64,000 bases of DNA from Nymphalis io (GCF_905147045.1 NC_065895.1:439001-503000); one strand, 5' to 3'. Shown: positions 10,880 through 23,000, numbered from the stretch's first letter. Notes: generated from the sequence alone by a model not told the origin. Numbers and translations are program-made.

Positions 10880-11075
10880 TTTATATTTACCGGTAGTACA
10901 AATGACTACTCCACCTGATGCTAAGTGGTAGTCGAGTTCAAACGCGACGACGGCCAGTGCAGTTGGGAAGAATGTTCTGCACTCGCTGCCCCCGCCTTGC
11001 CGGCCCGCAAGATCGCCTCTTCGCGCCTCGTTTGAAGGAACCCGGGTTTTAAGAGGAGGGAAAATATTGTCTATG
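10880..11075 (-). mobile_element. CR1/Jockey-type LINE 3' end, frameshifted
   Basis: On the - strand a fragment reads IFPP, then, after a frame change, SYNPGSFKRGAKR. This matches the C-terminal signature of the LINE protein at 17753-17938 (NPDSFKGGVKR). It continues into a GC-rich 3' UTR with 'gtgcagaacattcttccc' and 'cacttagcatcaggtgga'. That last block resembles the tail of family B. No poly(A) is retained. Confidence 0.75.
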
Positions 11076-12814
11076 GTGGCAACTGTCTGCACATGTTATG
11101 TGTCATTCTATAATTGGAGAAATTTACGCTGGCTTTGTGTAGTAAGAAGTTAATGACGTTTTTAAAAAAAGGAAACATTGCTGATTATAAAGAAATATTT
11201 AAGGCAATAAATAGCTTTTAATGTGGTTCTCTATACAGGTTGGTACAGGTTGGTTACTTACACTTTGTTTGCAAAAGTAATTTGTGATATGATATATAAA
11301 ATAATAAATTTCTCTTTCCAGAGAAACAACTTTAGTTTTTGTTTCAATAAACAAACTTATTACATACATTAGTTCCGTCCTTAATACGTGACTCGTGCAC
11401 AAACAAACAGGCAAACATTCTGAAAATAATTAAAATGCACTCTATGATTATCATTTATCCTTTCAGTTACTTTTCTTGTAAATATATGTACACAGAAGCC
11501 AAGGTCTATAAATTTATTATATATAAGAAGAAACCTACGCAGTCAATTATCTTTGGTTTTTATCTAAAAATAGTTTACCTCTAACGTTATGATTGGATTC
11601 CCGCAAAGCATATTAGTACGAAGTATATTCAATAGCTTACGTAACATCTTATTAACCATAATGATATAGTTTTATTATCAGTATTTTGTATCTTCTACTA
11701 GATTCTTCAATCGAGTACATTATTACAGTAAAATAAAATATCTAAAACAACTAGTTCTATTTACATAAAATTCTTCATCTGTGAAATATAATTAATTTTT
11801 TAAAACATTGTCGCCGTTCACCGAGAAATCCTCAAACTGTTACAGTTTCTGATTGTGTTGACGTAATTAAATGTGTTTGTATAGCAGGAGCTGGCAGCGA
11901 TGGCAACGCGCTATCACGATGTCGTAATGAAATGATACCCAGTGCTAATAAATCTTCAACCGCAAACGCTGCGTTTTTTACTTATATATTTCATCAAATA
12001 TATTACTTTCAAAATCTATAAAACGACTTGCTTAAATTATGTTAAACTTTAATGTCAATCAGCTATTTCATTTTTTATGCGAATGTTAATCGATATCCCG
12101 GTGTTGCGTGAAATAAACACATACACGCACACGAATAATGAAATTTATATACAATTGTGGTTCCTGTATTAATCCCCTTAGTTTATTTTAAAAAAAACAT
12201 ATGAGGCGCTTTTCTTTCATTGTACTAGACAATTTTTATTTATAGTATTTAATTATAATATAATAATTATTTCTAATATGACAATCATATTATAATCTTT
12301 ATAAGCTATATACTCCATCTCTTGTATTATATTTTGCAAATAATCTTCTTAGAGCGTAGACCTTCGCCTCGAGATACACCTAATCTCTAAATTTCATACA
12401 TCAGTAGTTTCGTCTCGATGATGTGAGGACATTCAGAAATAATATATATTATGTATTTGGAATAAAAATTACCCGCAAATTAGTTAGATATCTTTGTATA
12501 CGAAAAATGTTTTTGGAATATGTTTAACATTTATTTCTATGCATCTACTAGCTACCCGATTTCGTACAGGTGAAATACGAAAAAAAAATCTTGAATTCAG
12601 CGTCACCTACCGAGTTCATTTTTTTTTCTACCGTACCGTTTTTTCACCTACCGTGTCCAATCTAAGCCATACATACATACCCACTCAAACTCACACTACA
12701 AAATTCATTGGAAACAACCGTATCGAGGAGTTCAAATACCAACTTGCAGTAGATTATATGTGTACAGATTATAAGGATCGAGTTCCTATAACACGTAAAT
12801 CTCAGCCGAGATTT
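11076..12814. other. Intergenic, nothing recognised
   Basis: AT-rich throughout. A short GC-richer patch lies at about 11885-11960 ('gagctggcagcgatggcaacgcgc') with no recognisable content. The frame at 12494-12823 shows no family motif. Confidence 0.4.
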
Positions 12815-12895
12815 GAACCTTGAGATCAAACTCGGACAAGCACCACTGAGCTTTTATGTGCTTAATATGTGTTTATTTAATTGCCGGAGGTGGAA
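12815..12895 (+). repeat. Family A SINE fragment
   Basis: It contains a degraded B-box region followed by CAAGCACCACTGAGC and 'atgtgcttaatatgtgttta', the middle of family A only. Confidence 0.65.
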
Positions 12896-14417
12896 AAAAA
12901 TTATGCAAGCTTCTCCTCCTCCTCCCTTTTTAAGAATAATGACAATTAATGTTTTTTTTAAAGAAATTACTAACATTCTTGCTTACCTCTCCAATTAAGC
13001 ATTAACCTTGTCTTAGGAGTTGAGACGAAAATAGACTGAGAGTCGGGATCAAATCTATGACTACAACATCGCTAGACGGTCTGTGAACTAATGCATAATT
13101 GACACTTTTGTATGAGAACATCACAACACTAATTTTCATCATAACAAATTCAAAAGTACACGCACGAGTTTTGTTGTTTCTTAAGCATGTTTCGATTTAT
13201 ATTGTATTCTTTTATCTTTCTTTATAAATAAAAATTAATGAATGAAAAAAACAACATGATTTTTTCTTTGTACGTTTGTCCTTTATTATAAATGATTCAT
13301 GTTTAACCTTATTACACCCGTATCAAGCTGGGATGGGTAATTATTTAATGTACTATATGAACGGTCAAATAAATTCAATTGACAAAATGTGCTTATTTTG
13401 TTAGGCTTTATAATGAGTGTAAATAATCTATTTAATAAAGGCTGATCTTATTTGCATGTTAAACAACCCACCTTTTGTCTCTCGGATACTGTTAATAATA
13501 AACGTAAATTTATAGTAGTCATCATCAAGATCTATGCTAATATCAGACAGCTGAAGATTTTGTATTGTGGATCGCGCTAGGCTAGGTATGTCGTCCTCCT
13601 TTGTTTAAGAAGTTTTGTAGTGCTAAGTATTTAAAATATGAGTTTTCATGTAACGCAGTGTACATGCCTATAGCTAAAAAAATATAATGAATAATCACTC
13701 ACGGACAGTATACAATGAAAACAACACCGTTAATGGACAATAATCGTAATTCCACACAAATCCCAGTTAATGTCAACGCTATCGAATAAGGAAAAAAAAC
13801 TCTCACTATGGACACAGAATTGGACGCACGTCGCGTATTGGTATCGTTATATCGTGGCGCGTCGCTACATGTCGCATCCCGTCGTTCACGGATAGTGTTC
13901 ATCGGGTTAGCGTTATTACGCTATATTTATATTTTATTCGTACAATCGCTGAAAGGTGGTTATTACTCAAAATAATGAGTAATATTACGGTATAGTTATT
14001 ACAGACACCCATTTGTAACTATTAATTTTTCTTCTTATTGTAACTATTTTAATTAAAATTAAACCGAAAACGTGATTGCTCGATGTAGGAAACAAAAGCC
14101 AGCAATTCCAGCGTTAAGGGAAACTCGTCGAAATAGTTCGCTACGTCGGCGCCTCGCGTCTTGCAATTTGCACTGAATCCAATGAGTGCAAGAACGCTGA
14201 CCGGCACTACTGGTGTCACTCCGATACGTAACGAGCTAGCTAACAATATCTGACCTTTTGTTTATTATATATATATCCGTTGTTTTTGTGGGGCGGTATT
14301 ATTGCCCTGGACCGCTATCAAGGCAAGGAAGTGTATATATAGCAAATATTTAATGGCCCATCAATCTTAGTACAAAGCCGTACACCAGTGACACGATGAA
14401 ACAATGATCATCAATAG
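12896..14417. other. Intergenic, nothing firmly recognised
   Basis: Mostly AT-rich. Two GC-richer patches stand out. One is 13800-13910. The other, 14085-14240, holds a 65-codon - strand frame (14049-14246) with mixed composition but no domain I recognise. Neither is called as a gene. Confidence 0.35.
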
Positions 14418-14662
14418 TGGTGTGGTGGTTTACTGGTATCACCCACTCATCAGATTTTCTATCGCAAAACAGCAGTACTTGGTATTGTTGTGTTCCGGTT
14501 TGAAGAGTGAATGAGCCAGTGTAATTACAGGCACAAGAGACATAACATTTTTGCTTCAACATTAACATTTGCCAATGCACAACACAATGCGAATGTCTAT
14601 GGGCGTTGGTGACCACTTACCATCAGGTGGCCCATATGCTCGTCCGCCTAACTATTGTATAA
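14418..14662 (+). repeat. Family B copy
   Basis: It contains 'tatcacccactcatcagattttctatcgcaaaacagcag', then the middle and the complete tail 'gaccacttaccatcaggtggcccatatgctcgtccgcc'. About 50 bp of the middle are altered near 14545-14585. Only the last half of the head is recognisable. Confidence 0.8.
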
Positions 14663-15407
14663 AATATTTCATTTATACGCGAAGTATTAAACACTTTTAA
14701 ACTATATTGGGCTTAAAGTTTAAAATTTCAAAAATCAGATCTTAATGACCTTAATGGACGTATAGTTTCGGAGATCTCGTGATGAGTTACAAAGTGGTGG
14801 TGTTTCGCTTATATGTATAGTATTTTATATGTATTATAAATAATCTAGAATTGCAATTAGATTTTTTGTATAACACTTTTGTTTTATTTTTACAACGATA
14901 TAAAAGCTTTTAGCGCTCATAACTACATTTTCTTTTCGTGTAAAAGCTCATCTCCTGTCGCATGTCAAACTTCAAACATATATTTTTACTAGTTCAGAAT
15001 GATACCTACCGATTCTACCGAGACAAGCCGGCAAGCAACTCAGTAATTACATTTTTCACCAAATAAAAAACAAATTACGTTCACTTGTACCGTGTAAAAG
15101 ATATTAATTTAAATTTTGGTTCCATAGTCGTAAAATGTTTTAGTTTTTTATGTTACTTTTAGTTTCGAGCGCTATTCGGGTATATCGTCTAAAACTCATT
15201 CAACTTTTTGATTCTTGAAAGTGTTATAAAACTTGATTGAAACTAACACGATCGATGTTTTTGAAATCGGATGTAATTTTGTTTAAATTTCGTTATTAAA
15301 GTATCAAAATGTTGTTTATTCATAAATCTGTTGAATGTAAGAAACATTCAACAGACTCACAGTACCAGCTCTTGTGTTAATGTGTTTCGAGCTTGTTTCT
15401 TTATACA
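14663..15407. other. AT-rich sequence with a perfect hairpin
   Basis: Nothing recognised except a perfect 12-bp stem at 15327-15338 / 15344-15355 (TCTGTTGAATGT) with a 5-base loop. Confidence 0.4.
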
Positions 15408-15630
15408 CGCCTTGTTAGTCTAATGGCCAAAGTATAATGCAGATAAAGATATCCAGATTTTGAATCTATCGTCGGTCCAACAAAATATATTGGTAGCACA
15501 TTTAGGAAGGTAATATTACATCCCTTGTCTCGGTAAGCACGTAAAGCCGTTAGACTTGCCCCTGTTGCAGTTGTGTCGGATTGCCGGCCCATTGAACTAT
15601 AAGGGTGGGGGAATAGAATGCCTTTATGAT
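15408..15630 (+). repeat. Family C SINE, diverged
   Basis: The head CGCCTTGTTAGTCTAATGGC keeps the A-box-like stretch. The body has 'ctcggtaagcacgtaaagccgttag' and 'ccggcccattgaactataagg', matching 5614-5985. Confidence 0.8.
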
Positions 15631-16235
15631 TGCGTGTTTGTTATAATTTTGCACGGTTAGCTAGTCTTTGATATTGACTGACGTAGTCAGTTCAATAGTA
15701 CAGTATTTATACGAAACACAAATAATATATTTTTCTCTAGTTTGAAAGGGCACAACAAAATTATAAAAAGAAAAACTTTTTAAAAATAATCTAATTACTA
15801 GTTGTGCTAAAACAGACAATTAACGTTCACTGTAATTGTAGCTCGTATTCTGAATAAGCGTTTTATGTAATAATTGCGGAAACTATATTCATGTTCAAGG
15901 ATGATATGAACGTTCGTCTCACCAACAAATAGAGACGAGAACTAAACAGCAAGACTACTTCGCTTCGAAGTGTCTTTGAGGTAAAGAACTTGTCCGTTTC
16001 ATCCGAGCTCGAAACGAACAGCCATATACTTGGTATTATGTATACGACTTTATATAACTCTACAAAAACTTCGACCAAATAATTATTAATAACGAAGTTA
16101 TAATTCACCAAGAACACAATCACTGATAGAATATATTGGCCAATTATCTTAGTAAACTATAGGATAAGGAATACTGTAGTTTGAAAATTAATTATATAAT
16201 GTTTCTACGCTGTAATCCACAGTTTAAAGCATGCT
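15631..16235. other. AT-rich sequence, nothing recognised
   Basis: The 86-codon - strand frame at 15863-16123 has no family motif. Confidence 0.4.
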
Positions 16236-16368
16236 TACTTACATTATAAAAGCGAAAGTGAGTTTGTTGTTTGTTTGTAACGCTTTCACGTCTTACATAC
16301 TCAATGGATCATCAAAAAATTTTGCATACTATTTACATACGCAAGCGAAGCCGCGAGCAATTTAGTTG
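16236..16368 (+). repeat. Family E repeat copy
   Basis: It has the order 'aaagcgaaagtgagtttgttgtttgtttgtaacgctttcacgtc', then 'atcatcaaaaaattttgcat', then AAGCGAAGCCGCGAGCAA. The same order recurs at 17482-17640, 18262-18385 and, reversed, at 22850-23000. This unclassified repeat is common in moths and butterflies. Confidence 0.65.
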
Positions 16369-17481
16369 GCTGTAAATATAGAAAACATTGAAAATCAATG
16401 TCAATAACGGCGTACAAACTCGGATACAGAGTAAAAAACTTATATTAATTATTTATTATTTTATTGAGCCGAGATGGAGTGGGACATTCACATGCCGTTT
16501 CTTTACTTTACTTTTACTTTATTATTACTCAAAAGCCTCGAGTTTAAATCTTTACTTAATTTACAGCTTTACTATCAATAAAAAATTACAAATATTCTTT
16601 ATTCAAGTAGGCGCTTATAAAAATTTTTGAAACGTATTACAGAATTAAATTTTATATTAAAGACTTCATCAGTTCGTAATAGAAAACAATTTATTTACTT
16701 TACTTTTATTGGTTACTCTTATCCATCAATTTACATAGTTTATGTTATTATTACAATGCAATTTATATAATTAATAAATATAAATAATTAATCAATTTAT
16801 AAATGAAAATCAACGAATACTTCACGCTTAAATATCAACTATTTTTGTAAAGAATTCTTTCGAAGAGTTAAGACAATTATCGACTACAAATTTAATAAAA
16901 TCCAACACCAGATATAGCGAGGATACCTGCCTGTGGCGGATAAATATGCTCGGTCAACTTGCATTTATGCCACGTGGAGAAATATATTAAGCATTAAAAA
17001 AACATCAACACAACACTAATGTTAATAGTACATATCACATAACGCTATATGTCCATAAAGAGACAGCCACACACAGTTTTTATTAATATCATAAAGTTCG
17101 ACTTCCTAAAACCGTATTCTGAGCATCACACATGCATATACTCTTAACTATATGATAAAGGCAACTGACGTAAAGTATTACACGAACGTATCGGCTATCT
17201 TACACACACATTATGAGCTCCGATAAGTTTCATGACGTGATACTTAAGATTAAGGATTATCATCCATTGGAAGCTCGGTGTAGACTATATTTATATTATG
17301 TCGGAACGATTTCGGCTACAGAACTATTCTCAAGGATCGCTAGTCATCTGCGCAGGAAAAATATATAGCGCACTAAAAGCGCACCCTCTGTTCCCTCACT
17401 GGGTGGAGAAGTCAATACGGCCGGGAAGAATGCTTTCCGAGATATGATGTAATGACTGTAAACAAATGTTGTGATAATTGT
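16369..17481. other. AT-rich sequence, nothing recognised
   Basis: No gene or repeat named. Local duplication of 'tttactttacttttactttatt'-like text occurs near 16500-16520 and 16695-16710. Confidence 0.4.
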
Positions 17482-17640
17482 AAGCTCAATATTATAAGTG
17501 AGTTTGTTTGTTTATTTGCCTGTTCGTTACGTTTTCGAGTCTTATCTACTAAACCGATCATCATGAAATTTTGCATACACTTTGTCTGAGGTACAAAAAA
17601 GGACAAATCGTACCTAATATCTTCACAAGCGGCGGAAACT
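17482..17640 (+). repeat. Family E repeat copy
   Basis: It has 'gagtttgtttgtttatttgcctgttcg', 'aaaccgatcatcatgaaattttgcatacactttgtctgagg' and 'tcttcacaagcggcgg'. It abuts the LINE fragment that begins at about 17645. Confidence 0.65.
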
Positions 17641-17644
17641 ATTT

Positions 17645-18012
17645 ATTTATCTATCGACTGTATCACAGCGAGTGGTCTGAGAAATTATTCTCTCTAATTC
17701 CTGCTTTCCCCTTCCTTCATAAGTCTACGCGTGCTGGTTCTCGATAATTTGGTTGGCAAGGTTGGCATTAATTCCATTGCGCACAAAGAAATTTGGTAAC
17801 TCCTTTCTTTGTCGCGCTTCCAAAAAATGGAATTCCTTACCAGCTCACGTGTTCCCCTCCTCTTACAACCCGGATTCCTTCAAAGGAGGCGTGAAGAGGC
17901 ATCTTGCAGACCGGAAAGGCCGGAAAGGGGGTGGCTAGTGCAGAACACTCTTCCCGACCGTACTGACGGAGTAGAGTCATTTGCCCTCCCGGTGCAAATA
18001 AAAAAAAAAATT
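17645..18012 (+). mobile_element. CR1/Jockey-type LINE, 5'-truncated, poly(A) end
   Basis: The fragment encodes the last roughly 95 residues of a LINE ORF2 protein: a degraded YHSEWSEKLFSLIPA-like part, then RTKKFGNSFLCRASKKWNSL, then AHVFPSSYNPDSFKGGVKR. The motif order W-N-x-L-P-x-x-V-F-P-x-x-Y-N-x-x-x-F-K is typical of CR1/Jockey-group C-termini. The clean frame is 17753-17938. A stop and a frame change separate it from the earlier part. A UTR of about 60 bp ends in A11. The fragment at 10880-11075 is a relative. Exact clade unsettled. Confidence 0.85.
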
Positions 18013-18261
18013 TAAAGCTTATTCAGTAAAAATGCAACATTGACATAAAGCCCACTGCACACGTGTAAGTACCCACACCTTTTATTCAAATATACTCGTA
18101 CCCACCCGTAACCTGTCTGCTACGCAGAACTATCAAGTTTATTCTAGTTCTTCCAGTTAAGTGACACGTACGTACGTACATACGGGCTCTTAGTCGTGTA
18201 CCCTTAATGTAGCTTTAATTTGACATTAAATCCCATTATCATAAAACAATTATTCTTAATA

Positions 18262-18388
18262 ATACTGTAAATACGAGTGAGTTGTTTGTTCCATTTTAAT
18301 TACTCCTCCGATCATGAAATTTGTTCTCGTTGTTAGTAAAACAAAAATGATTTTAAACGCAGACGAAGCCGCGAGCGAAAATTAGTAC
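18262..18388 (+). repeat. Family E repeat copy
   Basis: It has 'gagtgagttgtttgttccattttaattactcc', 'atcatgaaatttgttctcg' and GACGAAGCCGCGAGCG in the family order. Confidence 0.6.
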
Positions 18389-19124
18389 GCTATATAATAA
18401 TATAGTGATATTCTTTAACGCATTATATATAACATACAGGATGTTAACTTTTGACCAAACATAAGATGTTATTCTGTTGTCTTGCCCGTAGTTTAAGTTT
18501 GAATTAAATGGTTGGAATTTTGACAATAAAAATTGTTAATGCGTTTTTATATCACTTCGATGTGCGTAACGCGTACTAAATCTTCGTAACGCGTTACACT
18601 TCTAGTTGATCTCTTAACTGTTCATATAAGCTACTGATGAAAGCTATCCTACTATTATTATGTTAAAATTTATCATCAATTTAACTTAAACTAGTGCCTA
18701 ACGATCAATAAAATATGTCTAGAATGACAACGATTTATGTGGAAAAATTCCTAATCTAAATTTCATACTCAAAATGTATTCCTGATAAATTGTCCCCTTA
18801 CAAAATATTCGCAAAACAATGTTCACTGTGACCTTTAACAACGGTGCTCGGCTTAATAACAAGTTTCGATATTTCGCTTTGAAGCACATTATTAAGGACA
18901 GATTTTTTCAATTATTAAAATTGCAATACGTATTAGATAGAATAGCCCACATGTAGTAATAAAATAGACAAAAAGATGACATTCGCGATCGTTTAAGAAC
19001 TAATGATAATAATATTCCTTCTTCAACCGATTTCAGACGCTAGGGCTATCCTCATCGGATATTAGCTAACTGCGCAATCAAAAAATCAATTTCAAAATAT
19101 TTTTATTCGACAAGAAACGTTACC
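18389..19124. other. AT-rich sequence, nothing recognised
   Basis: No open frames of note. Two CGTAACGCGT(A/T)AC-like copies near 18566-18596 ('gcgtaacgcgtactaaatcttcgtaacgcgttac') form a small imperfect repeat. Confidence 0.4.
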
Positions 19125-19262
19125 TATACAATACAGTGCACAAATGTGTACGCAAACACAATTGCACTCTTTGTTCTCTCTTTATTACAGCCTTTCAGTT
19201 TCAAAGTCCGATGGATGTGATATGTGTATTTTCTGAGGCACTGGAGTATAAAACCACTATCT
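19125..19262 (-). repeat. Family C SINE, partial
   Basis: It contains GTGCACAAATGTGTACGCAAAC and 'agtccgatggatgtgatatgtgtattttctgaggcactgg', the reverse complement of the distal half of family C. Confidence 0.65.
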
Positions 19263-20469
19263 TCTTAACTCTGAGTTGCTACTTGGAATTTTTTTAATAA
19301 ATACATTGGGTGTTTATAACCAGTATTGGCCCAACTTAAACACATGCAAACGTACACAAGAATCAATTCGAATGTTAGTATTTGCCGAAAGGATTTATGA
19401 ACTTCAGATATATTTTATTGAAATTTTGTTGATTTAATATATTTGAAATCGTTTCGTTGTTGTTGATGTTCTTCAAAATATTTATACATGTTGTAAATAC
19501 GTTTAACTACATACATAACTCAAATATAAATTATTCTTTCTTTTATTTCTAATTCGAATGATATTACAAGTAAATTCTTATATAGTTTTTAAGTACCATA
19601 TATTTTACTTTGTTAAAATTAATGTTCCAACTTATATCATAAAGTAAGAATTTAATATTGTAACAAACAAGCTTGGATCTTAAAAATATTTTCAACCCGA
19701 AGCGACTGTAGACTCGGAAAACTTAAATGCTTTTAAGAAGTAAATGTTTAAGTAGAGATGGTTCGTAGAACTGCATATTTTTAGCCGACCTCCAACCGCT
19801 AGGAGGATCTATTTTGCAGTATTTTTTGTGTAATTAGTTCGTTTAAGCAAAGTAGACCAACACTAGCGTAATTGTCACAGAAAATATTGACAGCGTGATT
19901 CAGGTATGCCACACACGAAATGACATCGCGTAAAAACTATACAAATTTCAAAAAAAATCTCTCTCGATGCCTTTTATATCCAAGTCACATATTTTTGTAT
20001 CAACATCGATCACTGCAATCTGTTTCCATTAATTAATAAGGTTTTGTGTATTAATAAATATGTCGATTACCAAACAACCATATTTCATCTGAATTATTAT
20101 TGTTTAAGAATGGAATGCAATACTTCATTGGAAGTTAATAAGTAGCCCTAAAACACTTCCAGATTGTTACTTACTAAATATCTTTAGCTTTAACTAACTA
20201 TAAACTTCTTAGTTATTCTTACTATATCTATTCATTACAATACAAACTTGTATTGTTATCAGAACAAGAAATATTAAAGCATTAAGAAAACTTACAAGTT
20301 TAAGCAACTTCCACAAATTTTGTTAAATTAAAACTGTTAACACCTGGCTGTTTTCGTTAAATTAAGGATATCGTTTAGAAACTTGGTCTCAGATAAAACT
20401 GGCGCGAGTCCAAATTACCAACAAACTATGAACGTATAAATGAAAGTCAGTTAATATCATATGACCCAC
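19263..20469. other. AT-rich sequence, nothing recognised
   Basis: 1.2 kb with no gene, RNA or repeat I can name. Confidence 0.4.
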
Positions 20470-20481
20470 TTCAGCCTTATA

Positions 20482-20794
20482 CCGTAACCGTAACAGCCTG
20501 TGAATGTCCCACTGCTGGGCTAAAGGCCTCCTCTCCTCTTTTTGATGAGAAGGTTTGGAGCTTATTCCACCACGCTGCTCCAATGCGGGTTGGTAGAATT
20601 CACATGTGGCAGAATTTCAGTGAATTTAGACACATGCAGGTTTCCTCACGATGTTTTCCTTCACCGTAAAGCACGAGATGAATTATAATCACAAATTAAG
20701 CACATGAAAATTCAGTGGTGCTTGCCCGGGTTTGAACCCACGATCATCGGTTAAGATTCACGCGTTCTTACCACTGGGCCATCTCGGCTTTTTT
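20482..20794 (-). repeat. Family A (Metulj-like) SINE, full length with 12-bp TSD
   Basis: The direct repeats TTCAGCCTTATA lie at 20470-20481 and 20795-20806 and are identical. Between them lies a well-preserved family A copy on the - strand with complete tRNA-like head, B-box (GGTTCAAACCC in reverse), body and tail. The few differences from 52125-52424 suggest recent activity. Confidence 0.95.
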
Positions 20795-20889
20795 TTCAGC
20801 CTTATATTTTAATTAAAATTAACACAATTGTTATTTACAATTAATAAATACTTGAGTAAAAAAAACTGAAATGACTTTGCGTTTAGGAC

Positions 20890-21090
20890 ACGTGAATCTT
20901 ATCGCCAGCGCAAACATATCTGAATTTTCATGTGCCTAATTTGAGTATACAATATGATTTTAAGTGCGAGACAGTGAAGGAAAACATAGTAAAGAAGCCT
21001 GCCCGTATACAAATCTCCTACATGTATACTTATCTACCACATTGGAGTAGCGAGATGGAATAAGCTTCAAACTGTTCTAAGCAAGCTTTT
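20890..21090 (+). repeat. Family A SINE, diverged
   Basis: Blocks 'tgaattttcatgtgcctaattt', 'agtgaaggaaaacatagt' and 'gtagcgagatggaataagcttc' align in order with family A. The tail is lost and replaced by the hairpin sequence at 21094-21154. Confidence 0.7.
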
Positions 21091-21154
21091 GGCTTTGTAT
21101 TTTTAGCACAGATATATTATCAATATTATAATATATCTCTGCTAAAAATACAAA

Positions 21155-21529
21155 AACTTGCTAAATCCCGTATACATTTCATTGCTCATCTAAATGTATG
21201 CTATTAATTATACATTATATAGTATAAGTGAAAAATTTGTTATTGATCCTTTAATTATTTTAGCACCTGTGCCAGAATACAAATATATAAGTATCATATG
21301 CATAAAAATGTGCTTGCAAATAATATTAAAATAGTATATACAAATTCATAGATTATAATTAATTTTCACAAGGGTAATTAATTTCACATACAAAGCGATT
21401 AAAATAACGTTTTTCCTGTTCTACTCTCATCTTCAATTTTGATTCAATTATTATTTATTTTTCTTAAATATATTTCTCACATATTATTCCCTTTAACATC
21501 ACTACTATGATAAAAAGTGTTCTCTTTCA
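21155..21529. other. AT-rich sequence, nothing recognised
   Basis: No supported feature. Confidence 0.4.
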
Positions 21530-21835
21530 GTTCACTGAGCCAGTATAATTATGTATAAACAGACACAAGATACATACATATAAGACAGACATAAGGTGGC
21601 AGGTACGGATGGATGCGGACTGATCAAGATCAGGATGGTTGGTGTTCTATGGGGGAGGCTTTCGTCCAGCAGTAGACAGCAAAAAATGAGGGACATATCT
21701 TTTTAATTTTTAATTTCATTGGCGATGTAATGAATGATTAATACTTCTTACAGCGCCATTGTATGGGTTATGTTTACCATTTATCTTCACCGGACGGGCA
21801 AGTTTGCAATATATTTGCCCGTCCGCCTTCGTATA
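21530..21835 (+). repeat. Family B copy interrupted by a short RTE fragment
   Basis: The left part (about 21530-21590) has 'cactgagccagtataattatg'. The right part (about 21715-21835) has 'ggcgatgtaatgaatgattaatacttcttacagcgcc' and a tail with 'gcccgtccgcc'. The roughly 100 bp between them resemble an RTE LINE end. The tail also contains a perfect hairpin at 21791-21825. Confidence 0.65.
21598..21690 (+). mobile_element. RTE-type LINE 3' fragment
   Basis: The block 'ggtgttctatgggggaggctttcgtccagcagtagac' resembles the last codons of RTE-clade ORFs (G-E-A-Y/F-V-Q-Q-W), as at 46210-46260 on the other strand. It is very short and lies inside a family B copy. Confidence 0.65.
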
Positions 21836-22285
21836 ATAAATGATAAAAAATAATACTAGTAATTTACCCTTTTAGCTGGATCAGCTTCATAAAAAAGTAG
21901 TAATAAATAAGTCGTAGTTAACTGAACATAATACGAAACCACCATTCGTGACTGCGCGCCGTGAAATGGCAGTTTAATGTTTTCTCATTGTGCCGTGTCT
22001 AATTTCTTTTCTTTTTTGTACTTAAGAGTATGATAAATATGCCGAGTTTTATTTCCCGGGTTAACTTTGAAAAAGAATAAGGTTAATATATTAATTGTTA
22101 CAATATACATATATATAATATAAGAACATTGTAACATATATATACATATATATACAATAAGAAGAATATATAACTAATACAGTTTTGTTAACAGACGAAT
22201 TTTTGTTTTTCTAGTAGTAGAAATAATCATGTCTCTTATAATAAAGAAATAATTAGTTATTTTTGTATTACATACAACAATAGTA

Positions 22286-22330
22286 AATATTGCTGTTTGA
22301 GTGGGCGGTACCTACCCAGACTCGCACAAA
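22286..22330 (-). repeat. Family B head fragment
   Basis: The stretch GAGTGGGCGGTACCTACCCA followed by 'ctcgcacaaagcc' is the reverse complement of the family B head only. Confidence 0.65.
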
Positions 22331-22849
22331 GCCATATTATACATACCACCAAGTATATTTATTTGATATATTTAAATTTCATTTAATCTGTGAAATGAGC
22401 ATTCGAAAGTACTTGAATAAAAACTCGACGCTTATCTTAATTACGTATATACAATCATTTATTATCGACTAATACACATCATGCAGCTTACATACTGGAA
22501 TAAGGCCAAGTGAACGATGATGAATTTTTATATGACGATTATGAAAATGATCAAAAAAACAATTGGTATTAAATGGTCACGAAAAATCCTTAACAACTGG
22601 AAAAATGGATGAAATTGTTGAATTTATCTCTGAGATTTCAAAACCGTCTCAAAACTGGCGTCGGAAAGACGATCGAGGTTAACCGCGCGTTTCAACCGAA
22701 TATAATTTCCCTGAGGAAGTATAAATTTATACGCCGTGAATATGTAACGTATTTTTAAATTAAAAATACATGCACCGATATGTTGTGTTTGAAAACCTCT
22801 TTATAAAATATAAGAGTTTTATTATATTTACAATGAACAACTATACCTT
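22331..22849. other. AT-rich sequence, nothing recognised
   Basis: A GC-richer bit around 22640-22700 ('ggcgtcggaaagacgatcgagg') is unassigned. Confidence 0.4.
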
Positions 22850-23000
22850 CGACTACGCGTGTAATGGGAAGGGACTCAGGTATCTGGTACCCTATATCCT
22901 CGCCTGACCTTGACAACGTGTATACAAAATCTCCTGATGTTTCTATAACTGAGACGTAAAAGCGTAACAAGTTCACTGTCGCATTCATAATATTAGTAAG
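22850..23000 (-). repeat. Family E repeat copy, reversed
   Basis: On the - strand it has 'ttactaatattatgaatgcgacag', 'cttgttacgcttttacgtctcag', 'gattttgtatacacgttgtcaagg' and 'gatatagggtaccagatacctgagtc' in family E order. The 88-codon frame over it is not a host gene. Confidence 0.65.

Noticed and set aside
14049..14246. 65-codon - strand frame as a host exon
   Set aside because: Composition is protein-like but there is no domain, no good splice acceptor and no adjacent exon.
20715..20790. Possible tRNA gene
   Set aside because: This is the family A SINE head, repeated at 8463, 49900 and 52380 with the same body attached. No full cloverleaf was found.
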